Shown here: positions 21,974 through 33,553 of the stretch, piece by piece
Numbering within the stretch: the stretch's first letter is position 1
Layout: each line of letters opens with the position of its first letter
DNA from: Reticulascus tulasneorum
Taxonomy: Eukaryota > Ascomycota > Sordariomycetes > Glomerellales > Reticulascaceae
Direction: 5' to 3'
Length of the DNA: 64,000 nucleotides
Assembly (NCBI GenBank): GCA_001557505.1
Contig: LSAX01000009.1
Location: forward strand, 682,001-746,000
Notes under the pieces: model-generated
Database searches by the model: none
What the model saw: only the letters and a program-made list of their open reading frames with translations
Told to the model about the DNA's origin: nothing
Translations under genes and position numbers: made by a program

Positions 21974-23666
21974 TTACAGTCGGTAATTTTTGTCGGGAGG
22001 TGTTTCGTCGATAGTGCCTTCGATGGTCTCTTCCCAAATATTCAGTGGGTGCGTGTCGCTTCCTCTATGGTTGGTCGTTCTCGATGCACGATTAATACGG
22101 TCATCAAGAAACTTAAGGACCTCGTCTGCTTGTGGCCTGTCATTCTCTGATTTGCTAAGCAGACTCTTGATCTTCTCAAAAAAGCCTAGGGTGTAGAAGC
22201 TCTGCTGCCAAGGGTCAAGCCCTGCGCCATCCGGGGCGTCTTTGCTGCCTTCTACGCTGCGATACAAAGTTTCATGTTCCTCCAGAACGGATCTTTTTAA
22301 ATCAGCAGCACTTGGATGGTAGTGGAAACGTATTGATCCATGGCCCTGATCCTCTCTTCTCCTATCCCTGTACTGGGTAACTTCACTCGAGCCACCAATA
22401 TCGAAAGCAGAAATTTCGGATAAAACCGCACCGAGGGAGAAGATATCATAAAGCTCAGTGACGGGACCCGGTGGCGGAGCATAAAGGCCAAACCCATCAT
22501 GCTTCGAGTCTCCTTCCAGTCGAGATTCAGAGAGCTGTGGCCACAATTTATAATTGGAGAGACCGAAATCTGCAATCTTCATGATTCCTCGGACGACGAG
22601 AATGTTTGTTGGCTTGAGATCCATGTGGTACATTCTCCCATCCACCCATGTTTCTTTTTCTTCCGCGACTGATCGGTTGTGCAAGTATTTGAGCCCGCTT
22701 GTCACACCCTGAACTTGACGCCATAGAGCGAGTGAAGATCCGAACGTGACACCTTCGCCCTTCAAAAGCTGATGCAGAGTGCAGTCAGCCAGCTCGAATA
22801 GTATAAAGAAGAGACTGCCATGTTCAAAGGCTGCAAGCGCTTCCATGAGGTGGTCGTGTTCAAGTTTGCTGGCATAGAGGTCCATAATCCACTCTCGGGC
22901 GGCATTTTCTCGATTCCAACGCTGGTCGAATATCTTTCGTGCATAACGTTTGATCTCGCTCATGTCAGTAAAGCTTCTAAATAACGTCCAAAACATAACC
23001 TACCTTGCGATTCTCCCTTAGCTCCTCATGCACATATTCGTCGGGAATCGTAAGGCCGTAGACCTCTCCAAAATCACCCTTTCCCACTGGGTCGGCATCC
23101 TCTTCAATGGCTAGGATTTCTTGTTCGCCGATGGATATGATCGACGTTGATGGTTCGATTTGCCGTATCTCAAACCTGTGCTGGTTCTCCAGAAGGTCTC
23201 GACGAATGGCATTTTTCTTGGTTTCTCGCAATCCTTGTGCAAGCTTTTTGAAGCTTTCATGTTCGCTGAGATAGCTTGTCAGCTGGTCTTCGGTCAAATA
23301 GTGTCGGTGACCAAGAAAAGCCTCCTTCCTGCGGAAGAGAGGAATGAGGCCCGCGTATCCTGTGTAGATGAGCAGGGCAAAGACGGTCGTATACCGACCG
23401 GTGTTCTTAGTAAAGTCATTGCTCTTGAATAGCAAGCCACGATTGTCGTCATCGGTATCTTTTTTGTCCCGGGAATAGAAAAGGCACCGTTCGCAACGGC
23501 AAGTAAAGACTTCTCTGGCTGGAATGTCGTTAAAAACTTTGTCGATTTGAGATCGCGGAAAATACGAAGTAGGCCCACGAGGCTGGTATTTTGATTGCGG
23601 GATCGCCTCATTCTCGATGAGAAGGTCGCGAGCGCGATCGCAAGCAGGAGGGAAGGGGATGACCAT
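21974..23666 (-). CDS. divergent serine/threonine protein kinase with N-terminal extension
   Basis: The model joins 23004-23666 and 21974-22954 (547 aa) by a 49 bp phase-0 intron. Kinase landmarks in order: glycine loop VGKGDFGEVYG (about residue 190), YARKIF with the likely ATP-anchoring Lys, HDHLMEALAAFEHGSLFFIL, catalytic loop YHMDLKPTNILV, IADFGLS, a shortened activation segment ending LYAPPPG (in place of APE), YDIFSLGAVLSEI and NDRPQADEVLKFL. HMD replaces HRD, so the Arg that contacts a phosphorylated activation loop is missing, while the Asp, Lys and Asn of the loop remain. The ~180 residue N-terminus has a CxC..C motif (TCRCERCLF) and is seen mainly in fungal kinases of unknown role. 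Activity is likely; substrate unknown. Confidence 0.85.
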
Positions 23667-25020
23667 TTCTGATCCATCGAGATGAGACGATAATGACGGA
23701 TGGAGAGTGCTAGGATGGAGAGTGCTAGGATGGAGGTGGGCAAGATTGAGGGCGGGGAGATGGAGCCGAAGAAAAGGAAGTCTGGCGTGCTGCAGTTATC
23801 ACGCCTCTGCCCCTCGAGTCGCTTGGCTGAGGCGTCGATGCCGGCCCAGGCCCACGACTGTCCAGTCAGGAGGCAGCTACAAATTGAGCAACCTTGGACC
23901 CCTCCTACTACAGCAGTGACCTGGTGATACGCCCTGAATGAAAAGGCTGGCCAAGGTCATCCACTCTAGACTAGGCAGTGAAATGGGAGCCGTGAGGCTT
24001 GATCAGGCTCTACCACACCACCGATTCTAAGAACCTACTATTTTGACCAAATAGGCCATTCTCGGACCCTTTAAACTTCCCCTTTGCACCGTAGAATTGC
24101 TCTTAACGCATGCAAATTCCTGATCTTACTTGGATCTGTATAAGAGCAAGTTCGGGTACGAATGATTGCGTTAGCACCGTTTGTTTGTCGTTGGCTATAC
24201 ACCCATACCGCAAACAGATTGCATAAGGTAAGGTATGGTAAAGCGCCGTCGACAAGCTGCCAGGCCACTTCGGGAACTTGGATAGATCAGATGTAGGGCG
24301 GGGTGACATAGGGTTGCAGATTGGACAGCGACAATTCTGCGGCACATGGACACCGCTAGCCCCCGATGCCGCCCCTGGTCATAGTTGAGGCCGCCCCTGC
24401 ATAGAGCACAAATGGTCGGGTCTTTGTCGGGTTTTACTGGGTCATTTCTTCCATATGGGACGTCTCGACTAGGAATTGCTAACCCTTTGCGAATCGTCGT
24501 GCCGCACGTTGTACAGCCAGAGTATTAGCTATTTGGTTATATGGTACAAGGGACTCTGCCTGTTAGAATTCATGCGACCAAGGACCTCTCTTTTGTCGTA
24601 TTCAAGCACACGCCTGGACCACTGTGAATTCCACCACTGCGTGGCGAATCGGACCGTGCCCCTACTAGTTCTTATCTTCAAATTTAGCCCCTAGGTGGAA
24701 CGAAAATAATATTTGTTTGCTATGCATTTTAGCTGGGAGCAGTGGCGGGTTATTTCCGATCCTGTCGGCCCTTCACGCCGAACCCCTTCGACTGATGGCA
24801 TGAATCTAGAATCTAGAGATAGGAGCAGTCGCGGTACATTATATAAGTCAAATGGTCGCTAACTTAACAATGTGACAGCGCCTTACTGACCTTGCATGCA
24901 TCGGGTATCGGTATTATCTTGGCTTCATCGCGTATCCCCTTGTAGCTGCAGCACAGTAGCGAAAGCAAAATTTCCGAGATAGCAGCTTCAACGCTTCGTA
25001 GCCGAGGTTCACTCTCCAGC
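23667..25020. other. intergenic, promoter region of two divergent genes
   Basis: 1.35 kb between the start of the kinase gene and the start of the WSC-subtilase gene. It contains a short tandem repeat near 23700 and a TATA-like TTATATAAG near 24840. No gene is seen. Confidence 0.5.
23700..23734. repeat. 15 bp tandem repeat, about 2.3 units
   Basis: ATGGAGAGTGCTAGG is repeated twice and followed by a partial third copy (ATGGAGG). It lies in the 5' leader region of the kinase gene. Confidence 0.7.
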
Positions 25021-28000
25021 ATGATGAAGATTCAGTGGGCTGTCCTTCTCCTGTCGTGCTCTCTCCGTTACCAAGGGGCAGATGCCCAGATCCTCCAATG
25101 TCGCACACTTGCGAACGGTTGCAATGCCGGATCCTCTCACGATCCCGCGGTCAGGGCTGCAATTGCCAGGTTTGATACCAACTTGGTTTACGGTGGCCAG
25201 CTCGAGACCTTCTCTTCGGCTGTCGACGGTAGTGGTGCCGCAGCATATATCTCCTATAACTGCCTCGATGGTTCTATCCCACCGCCCCTGAATGGTTCGA
25301 AAATACAATCATTGTGAGTATTTGGAGGCCCTGATCCTAATCTTACGTGTTCACGACGAAGTCTTCCACTGACCACGTTGTACACCAAATACAGACTCGA
25401 CCAGGTTATGACCTGCTCAAATCGATGTGGTTCCGTGTCAGTAACCGATATGAGTAATTGTGGTTTCGGCGTGCTCATTGCCAACGATGCTGCCGAACAA
25501 CCATGTGCTAGTAACGCGATTAACTATATTCCCACACCCGGAAAACCCATCGAGAAGCCAGGTTTTGGAAGTTTTCAATCTAATGGCTGCTGGTCTGATG
25601 GTATCAATGCAAGAGCCCTCGCGGAAGGGTCCCTGCAGGCCGATGATATGACTGTCGAAAAATGTCTAAGACTTGCCAATGGATACAGATATGGGGGTGT
25701 TGAATATCAGAAGTAAGTTTCTCTTGGGACGACTAGGGTCCGTGGTGCACAAAGTAACATCAACGAACAGAGAGTGCTATTGGGGAAATGCGATCTCTTT
25801 GACCTCTTCCCTTGCTCCTAGTAGCGAGTGTGATATGCCTTGCGCTGGCGACCCCACTGAGCTTTGCGGCGGCGGCGGCCGTATCAATGTATACGAAGAC
25901 ACAACCTGGCATCCGACGCCAACCTCAGCGACTTCGGCAACCTCGACACCAACGCCGACAGTAGTCTCAACAGTCAGCAACCATAAGGATCCCAATTGTT
26001 TCATCGATCCTGGTGCTGGTCGCGTTCTGGTTGCTGGTACTCTCGTTGACGCTACACCCGGCACGGGCATGACTGTCCAGAAGTGCATAGAGTTTGCCAA
26101 GAAGGGATACTGGAGATACGCCGGTCTCGAATTTGGAAGCGAATGCTACGTAGGCAACACGCTGCATGGCACCACAACGGCCCCGATGGGTGATTGCAAT
26201 CAAGTCTGCGCGGGTGATGCATCTCAGTTTTGCGGTAATGGCAATCGGGTCTTAGTCTATACCGACTCGACTTGGAAAGACCCCACAGCGGATGAAATAG
26301 GAGCCTTACTGCGGGCGTATAACGCGACTATCCATGATATACAAGCTGCGATATCAATGTACGAGGGCTACATTCGGGAGTATGAAAACATGCGAAGTCA
26401 AGGCCTGATTCAACGTGAGATTACCAAACGCATGACTTACACACAACTTGCGGAGAGCATGACAGAGTCTAGCAACGATTTCGAGATGGGTGTACTAAAT
26501 TTAAGTGAGTAAACATTGGCGAATCCCAGGGTTCTATTCATCTTTGTCTTTAGGACTCCTAGCTAATCATCCTATTTGGACAACAGGGGGAGGAGAACTC
26601 CCATTGGTAGAGGCCGTTGGGAGAGCGGCATCTTTGGATATCATTCGTCCAGATGAGCCCTTGGTAGACTAAGCTCCCCTTCATCTCAAACCAGCCCCTT
26701 TCTAATGAAGTAATCTTATCTAGTTAGAGCAAGCCGACGCTTCTCAGTTATCAGAGTACCGTAAGTCATTCTGGAGTCCAAACTATCCTTCCCAAAGCAA
26801 GTAGGTCTACGAAATTTGTGCTTTAACAGACGTTATAGTTCCCGACGTTCGAAGATCAGTTGAGACTTTACGAGACTCAGCAGCTGATGATGCATCACAA
26901 CTTTCGCGGACGGATTCCCAAGTCCCCATTTTGAACACAGCACGTGGTCTAGCCGTGACTTCAACAGGAGTGAGTTTAATAACACTCACTGAGCAGTTGG
27001 TATTAAGCAACGAGCTGGCTGACAAGTTGATTTCCAGCTGAGCACTATCGGAACCTGGGGATTGGTCACAGCTGGGGGAGCAGGTGCACGTGAGTGTTTG
27101 CTTCTGACCTTTTCGCAAAGATGAAAAATATGATGCGAGGCCAGATTTCTAACTGTCAACCAGTTCTTGTGCTCGCCGTGATCTTCGGGAAGTTATTCGG
27201 ATTTGGTGGTGGTGGCGGAGGTGGCGGCGGCACCGAAGAACCTCCGGAGGAATGCGTGCCGACGCGAGCTCCGACAAACGTACTGGTGACAATGACAATA
27301 GGTGCGATGGAATTACGGTACAACGAAGTGATCACCAAACTCCGGGCTAGACACGAAGACCTCAGTCTCAGTGAGATCATCTTTGACAACATCGGTTTCC
27401 GCGCCTTCACCTCGCAGCTCGACGACTGTGACACCCACGAGCTACTAGAGAATCCGGCGGTAGCCACTGTGAATTTAGACATTGCGGTTGAACTCGCATC
27501 CTTTGCATCTGATCCTGCCGCAAAGCGGGATCAGACTAATGATGGAGCCCCAGTGGTGGAGCGGGTCACTCGCAATGTCGAGTTGGACAGCTCGCAAATA
27601 CCGGACGCATCGAACCACACAGTTGTTGACCGGAGAGCAGTTCCAGACGAGTTCAAAGACTTTCTCCTTCTGGATGGACTGGAGATGGACGGCAAACCAG
27701 TCAATGAATTTGCATGGCATTTATCCATGCTCTCTTCGCCGTGGGCTATGGGTGGTGAGCTGAGAGGTCAAACCTGTGAGCAGAGCTTCAAATACCCTGT
27801 GAAGAATTTTTAACTGCCGGAATGTACTAACACAAGAACTACTATCAGTCTCAGACTATGATTCTTACCTGGTTAAGCCCGGTGTGAAAGGAATCCGCGT
27901 CTACGTGCTGGATACTGGAATCATAATGCACAGAGTATGTCTCACAGCCTACCCGTCCGATCGTTTGTTCTTTCCTTGTATTTGACGCTTTAAAGACATG

Positions 28001-29105
28001 ATGTGAAGCTACCGCTAATCAGGATCTTACAGGACTGGCGCGGCAGAGTTCCTCGTTTTTGGGATGCTCCAACGCGCGGCAAGTCCCCTATGCGTGACAC
28101 CGTTGGCCACGGCACTTGTATGGCGTCCTGCATTGGAGGCGCGTTTAGTGGCGTATACAAGGAAGCGGAAATCGTGGCCGTCAACGTCAGAAGTAGTGTG
28201 ATTCCCGTCGGACAGGACCATGCCCTGCTAAGCGACCTGGTTGCTGGCCTGGCGTGGATTGAAAGCGATATGAAGTCACTTGGTGGCCAAGCCGTCTTGT
28301 CCATGTCCATGAATATTCTATACCCGGAGGCCATAATTGTAGAGGAGGGCCAGCCTGCCAATACCGCTGACCCATTTGAAGAGTTGCTAGCGCTCGCAAT
28401 GAGCTTAAATCTTGTCACAGTTGCTTGTGCAGGAAACCAGCCAACGAGCGATTTATCTGTCTCATTGCCGACCAAGAATGGAGGTGCGGATAAGAATCTC
28501 ATTGTAGTCGGCTCGCACAACCATATCACACAGCAGCGCTCGGGGTTTTCGGCATGGATCGACAGCGGCAACAAGGGCATCCTTAGTATCTACGCTCCCG
28601 GGGAATTTGTGGTCTGCGGCGATGGAAACAAGACGGACCAGTATCTTAATGCATTCGGGTCATCTGTGGCAACGGCCCTGGTCAGTGGTATCATCGCAAT
28701 GGCGCTCGCGCAGGGTTGGACAGTCGCTGCCACTGCAAAGGCATGGGTACGCGGAGAGGCGAAACGACTTAAAGGTGATAGCTGGCCAGCTGATGGCCCG
28801 CCTGGATCTACGGTCCCCGGTGCCGGACCACCACGTGCCGCCATTCCGCAACGACAGGTGCCATGCGCGTCTGCCGATCCTACGAGAGTGAAGATTGCCA
28901 CAATACCCACTGGGTATACATTCCGAGCGCCATTCGCGAACTTTACTTCGGATGCGGTTATCGGGAAGGCAATCATCGATGCTCCGGAGGTAAGTATTCC
29001 CGTTCTCAGCCTCTGTTGCCTCGATGAGCATAAGCGCTAATGAGCCACTAGCCTGAGTGTGTTCTGGTAGGATATAATTTTGGGATCCCCCCTGGTATGG
29101 GTTGA
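25021..29105 (+). CDS. WSC-WSC-transmembrane-subtilisin (peptidase S8) protein
   Basis: Eleven exons: 25021-25313, 25395-25712, 25771-26504, 26587-26663, 26724-26760, 26830-26969, 27038-27089, 27164-27754, 27849-27934, 28033-28989 and 29052-29105, one frame of 1112 aa. A signal peptide (MMKIQWAVLLLSCSLRYQGADA) is followed by a Cys-rich segment and two WSC domains (GCWSDGINARAL...YGGVEYQKECYWGN; CFIDPGAGRVL...YAGLEFGSECYVGN), each ending in the C.GD..(L/F)CG element. A helical region and a hydrophobic stretch at about residues 536-560 (LVTAGGAGALLVLAVIFGK) precede a Gly9 run and the S8 domain. The triad is Asp769 (YVLDTGI), His802 (GHGTCMAS) and Ser987 (GSSVATALVSG), with the oxyanion Asn in ACAGNQ. 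An active serine protease is likely. The placement of the protease relative to the membrane is discussed in the findings. Confidence 0.85.
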
Positions 29106-29708
29106 CGGGATCTTACGTTCGATTCAAAAAAAAAAGTCTGCCGCTTCGGATGCCAAAAGTTGGTCGGAAGGTCAGAGGGAACATTCTTGTACGACGCCAA
29201 GCTCGCCCGGAAAAGCCCATCAGAGAATTTCAGAGTGTGGTTTCAATGCTTGAGCGCTAAAACCCCATGCCTGGGTGGAGATCTGGGTCAAATACCTCTT
29301 GAGATATGGTTTAGTCCATAACGAATTATTATTTAATTGATGCAGTGCGCAGTTAAGATGTCTTTGCTTTAGCTGGCTCAGCCTACTCAAGCCTGCTTAG
29401 TTGTAAGCATGTCTAGTTGGAGAAGAACATACTTGTTGAGCCAGAAAACAGCAGTTACTTTTAACGGTCTAAGCCTCTATGGAGGTTCCGGTAAAGATAG
29501 ATGAGACATGAGAGGACAGAATTTAAAGTTGTCCATGAGGACCGGCGGGAATTTTGGTCGGGGTTTCCAAGGCTTGAGCGTGTTTTACCAAAGAATTCTA
29601 CTGATGCTAATTTTACAAGATAAACCCAGTTGTTATTCAGTTAACAGACCTTTTTCTCCTAAGGACTTGATGCTGCCCGCTACTTCAAGAGGCTCTATCC
29701 GCGCATGT
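29106..29708. other. convergent intergenic spacer
   Basis: 603 bp between the 3' ends of the subtilase gene and the modular cysteine-rich gene. It presumably holds both 3' UTRs. A run of ten A lies at 29127-29136. Confidence 0.5.
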
Positions 29709-31262
29709 TTAGAAGACACCTGTCATCTGAAAACCTGCCGCTGAGAGAGTAGTAGTGGAGGTTGGACAGTCGGGTAACGTGATTGATGGCCATGGCTTGC
29801 AGGCAGAAAAGCATCTAGAGACTCGTTTAGCGTCGACAAGATTGTGGTTGGTGATGTTGGAAAACTCACGCTCCGCCATGGTAACCACACTCGTTCGCCC
29901 GATCTACGCAGACGGTACGACTGCTGCAACCTTCATCCTCGTCAAGGGTGCTTGGTAGTGCCTCTGGGGTGGTTGTGATCTCAGGCTCAGAGGTTGTGGT
30001 AAGCGAGCAAGGTGGCAGCGAAATTGTTGGCCACGGTCTGCAGGCTGAGAAACACCTGGGCAATAGTGTTAGCGTGTATTGGGAAATCAATGAGCTAATA
30101 ACTTACATTCCGGACCTGTGCCCACACTCATCTGCCCGATCTGCACAAACAGTGCGAGAGCTGCAACCCTCATCCTCGTCCTCGACAGTGCTGGTAAATA
30201 TATCTGATGTAGTTGTAATCCACTCAACAGTAGAGATAGAGATTGTTATTGTCTCAACAGGGGCACTTGTGGTGCTTGTAGTCTCAGTCTCAGTCGAGGT
30301 AAGCGAGCAAGGTGGCAGCGAAATCGTTGGCCATGGTCTGCAAGCAGAGAAGCACCTAGGACTATTATCAGCGTGAACTAGGAGGCACACGATTTAGAAC
30401 TTACATTCCCGACCTGTGTCCACACTCGTCTGCCCGGTCTGCACAGACTGTACGGGTGCTACAGCCCTCATCTTCGTCCTCAGTAAGGGTGCTGGATAAT
30501 GAGCTGGTTGTAATTTCGATTGAGCTTGTTGTGGTGGTTATAACCTCAGTTGTGGTTGTTGAATCCAATGAGCAAGGAGGCAATGAAATTGTCGGCCATG
30601 GTCTGCAGGCAGAGAAACACCTAGGGACTATTATAAGCGCGAACTAGAAGCCAGGCGATTTAGAACTTACATTCCCGACTTGTTTCCACACTCGTCTGCC
30701 CGGTCTACACAGACAGTACGGGTGCTACAGCCCTCATCTTCGTCCTCAGTAAGGGTGCTGGATAATGAGCTGGTTGTAATCTCGATTGAGCTTGTTGTGG
30801 TGGTCGAAACCTCAGTCGTGGTTGTTGAATCCAATGAGCAAGGAGGCAATGAAATTGTTGGCCATGGTCTGCAGGCAGAGAAGCATCTGGATCATTTTGT
30901 CAGAGAATATAGAGAGCGGACAATTCGTAACATCAAACTCACGTTCCCCAATGATTGCCACATTCGTCTCCTTTGTCGACGCAAACAGTGCGGCTGCTAC
31001 AACCAGGATCGTCTTCTTCGGCACTACTCGTAAACGAAAATTGAGTAGTGGGAGAGGTTGATGGGGTGGATGTCGTGGATGTCGTGGATGTCAGCACTGT
31101 TATTGTTGTCGACGTAGGTACCGTAGTCGATGAGGGTGCAGTTGTCGATGGTGATGCCGAAGTCGTATCCGAGACCGTTGAGCTACCACATATTCTCCGA
31201 GCCGGACCACAGGCAGCAAACCCGGCCAGCACCGGCATCAAGAGCCAAGATTTTAGCAGCAT
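29709..31262 (-). CDS. secreted mucin-like protein with five tandem six-cysteine modules
   Basis: Six exons on the minus strand: 30943-31262, 30671-30886, 30405-30620, 30107-30355, 29870-30055 and 29709-29814 (430 aa). A signal peptide (MLLKSWLLMPVLAGFAACG) and a Thr/Ser-rich stretch lead to five modules of about 38 residues: GC(S/T)xRTVC(A/V)DxxxECGxxxG then CFSACRPWPTISLPPCSL, six cysteines each, separated by Thr/Ser and Glu/Asp-rich linkers (TTTSSIEITTSSLSSTLTED). Every module is split by a phase-2 intron at the same point, between ECGxxxG and CFSAC. The last module is the most diverged (CFSACKPWPSITLPDC). Exons 2 and 3 are the same length (216 bp) and almost identical. The linkers suggest heavy O-glycosylation and a cell-wall or extracellular location. 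Similar Cys/WPTF modules occur in fungal secreted proteins, but the function is not known. Confidence 0.85.
30405..30886 (-). repeat. tandem exon-plus-intron duplication (~266 bp unit)
   Basis: Exons at 30671-30886 and 30405-30620 have equal length and nearly identical bases, and the introns between modules are also alike (GTAAGTTCTAAATCG starts). The units at 30107-30355 and 29870-30055 are older, more diverged copies. Confidence 0.85.
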
Positions 31263-31380
31263 ATCGGAGGTATGGCTGTGCCGGGGATCGGGGCGTGTAT
31301 CGCCGGAGGAATTCAATCACTTTGCAGAGACTGCAGATCGGATGCACTTCCAAGGTTGCCTAATGCTAGAGGATTGAGGT

Positions 31381-31388
31381 ATTATATA
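31381..31388 (-). promoter_or_regulatory. TATA-like element of the modular Cys-rich gene
   Basis: TATATAAT on the minus strand lies 119 bp before the predicted start codon at 31262, a usual fungal distance. Confidence 0.4.
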
Positions 31389-31534
31389 GACTTCGCATCA
31401 CAAACCAGTTGGAAAACAGTGTTGCCGCGAATACGCTCTTGAACGGTTCGTGGGGATAACAAGAATTGGAAGGAATGGACCTTGTCCAGTCTAAGGAAAG
31501 CATCTGATCCGTCAGTCAATAACCTTCCTAGACT

Positions 31535-31610
31535 GGAGAGATAGAGGCGAGATGTGGGAATCGAACTACCCCGGTGGAGACGTACTCTGCTGTGCTAGGC
31601 TTAAGCTGGG
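31535..31610 (-). pseudogene. tRNA-like relic
   Basis: On the minus strand an A-box-like TAGCACAGCAGA (31586-31597) is followed after 18 bases by a B-box-like AGTTCGATTCC (31557-31567). The spacing is shorter than in a functional tRNA and no acceptor stem pairs, so this is at best a degenerate tRNA or tRNA-derived element. Confidence 0.3.
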
Positions 31611-32000
31611 GGGAATATACCCAGTCGACTCATTGGAAGACAAAAGAGGTTCGAAATACCTCGTTCGGCCGAGACACCTGCCGATCGTGCGATAGCGTAT
31701 TGAATATGTGAGAGCTCATACAGATGATAAGCTTTTGCTACTACGTAGTTACCAGTGGCCGGTGCGGCCGGAGAACTATGCAACGCATATTATAAGATGA
31801 TTAAGACTGAATCTTCTTGCTCTTGGCGGTTTGACCTCGCTCGTCATCCTCCCACAATGTAGGTAGATTACAGTGCCAAGCCGGTACCTAGCTCATTGGT
31901 TTCCATGGTAGCAACCAAATTCCGAATGAAAACTTGCCTGTATATTTCCATTGAATGATGTAGCATCGATGCTTACTCCAGAACATAAGTCATCAATAAT

Positions 32001-32075
32001 CTCGGCCGGGGTAAGAATTGAACCCGCGACTTGGTGAGATGTCAATCATCGAATTCTACCGAGGGATGTGGAGTG
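32001..32075 (-). pseudogene. tRNA-like relic
   Basis: On the minus strand, TCGGTAGA (D-arm like) and GGTTCAATTCT (B-box like, 32014-32024) occur in tRNA order, with a GATG/CATC pair between them at the anticodon-stem position. The acceptor stem does not pair and the loop is short. It shares the ACxTCTC...ACC stretch with the relic at 31.55 kb. Confidence 0.33.
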
Positions 32076-33553
32076 CGAATACGTACCCTGCAAGGAACAG
32101 CGAAGGTGGGGTGGTGGAACTTTCGTAGGGCCTAGAAATTTTTATTAATAGAATTAACGTACATCAAGGTCCCCTGGTCCCGTAGCGAGATTGTGCTCAA
32201 CAGGTATCAACAGGAGTAAAGGGGGTCAGAATCGCTGGCTGGGGCATTTTAGTCAGTTCCAAGAGAATGGAATCCACAACCATCACAGAGAGCAGGGTTA
32301 CAGCAAGCAAGGTTACGAATCCCTCAAGTGTACGCTAACCCCAATGCATAAGTAAGGATTATTCTAGATTGGCACATTGGCCATGCCCCAGAGCTGGGTC
32401 CTTATCCTTTTTGTTGACATTGCAGGCAGAAGAATCCCACATATGGAGACTACGAATAATGAGCGAAACGATGAAGTCACGCTTGTTGGCCATCCATTCA
32501 TTCAACTAGTAGTGTCTCCGCTTTGTGGGTGGACGACAACCAGCGAGGCTATCCCAGCAGGCAACTCATCTCCAATCGGAAACGGTCGTGCATTGTCTGA
32601 CTCGGCGCGTGAAGGAGGAAAACCGGAAGGCAATGCACTTGAATCGCCCTTGGGTTCTCTGATTGAAATGCAAGTCGGGGACTTGAATATTACTCGACCC
32701 TAGTTCACTGAGCCGTTACTAATACGGGCCACTGTTCCCCAATATCCAGTGCCACAAACGGCGCCCGCCTTCAAATGCAACAACTCCCGAACGCATGGTC
32801 GCCGCATCTGACTAGTGGAGTCAACTGGCCTCCCCCCATGTACTTGCTTTGATCCGTCATGTTATTAGGCGGGTATGAAAGGGCTAGACGCTGATCGAGG
32901 GCGTTATGTCACGCAATTGCTGCTTTGGGATAGTCACCTTCTCCAGCGGCGTGCAGGGACTACGCCAGCCCTTCATTCAAGTCTCGCATTCAAAGAAACA
33001 AGTCTCTTCATTCCCCGCATACTGTATAGGTATGGAAATGGATTCCCTCTCAGATTTTCCCGCTACAAACGTAGGGCCTGTGCTCCTTCAGAACCGCCCT
33101 TGAATGATGACCTTCCCTTTGAAGCTGCTTCTAACCAGTTTGGCTTTTCGGGTATTCAAGACCCGACCCCCGAGTCAGAATTCCCCAAAGAATCTACGCC
33201 CGCTTATCTAACCATGGCTGGTTGGAATTTCTGGTCTGACTCCCTGACAAGGTCATCTATGTGAGTGTGACCATGAAAGGCTATTAAATGTTTGACGTGA
33301 GATCTTTCCAACGAACTCGACCTATTCCCGAATACGTCAAAAAGCGGTAGTGAGGGAATCATAGTACTGCTCGCACTCAATGCAGGAGGGCGTGCGTCTT
33401 GAGCAGTTGTGTCTGAATAAGACAATAGCATTAAAACTCGTCGTTCTCTATGCTCTCCGCACTATTCAAACCCAGACCATCCTCTTTGACATGGGATGTA
33501 TGATCATTTCACCCTGATGCAACTAGATCCTAGCGACCTCATGCGTGGCTATT

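Larger units (their letters stand above)
31263..33553. other. gene-poor intergenic region with tRNA-like relics
   Basis: About 2.3 kb without a supported protein gene. Two minus-strand stretches resemble decayed tRNA genes (listed separately). Frames at 32377-32703 and 32875-33264 lack motifs and protein-like composition. Confidence 0.5.

Noticed and set aside
27990..28580. 196-codon minus-strand frame
   Set aside because: Antisense shadow of the subtilase catalytic domain.
29709..31262. CRISPR-like array
   Set aside because: The regular repeats are duplicated coding exons with conserved protein modules in a eukaryotic gene, not short palindromic repeats with unique spacers.
32875..33264. 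129-codon plus-strand frame
   Set aside because: No conserved motif or splice context; composition looks random and it lies in a gene-poor stretch.
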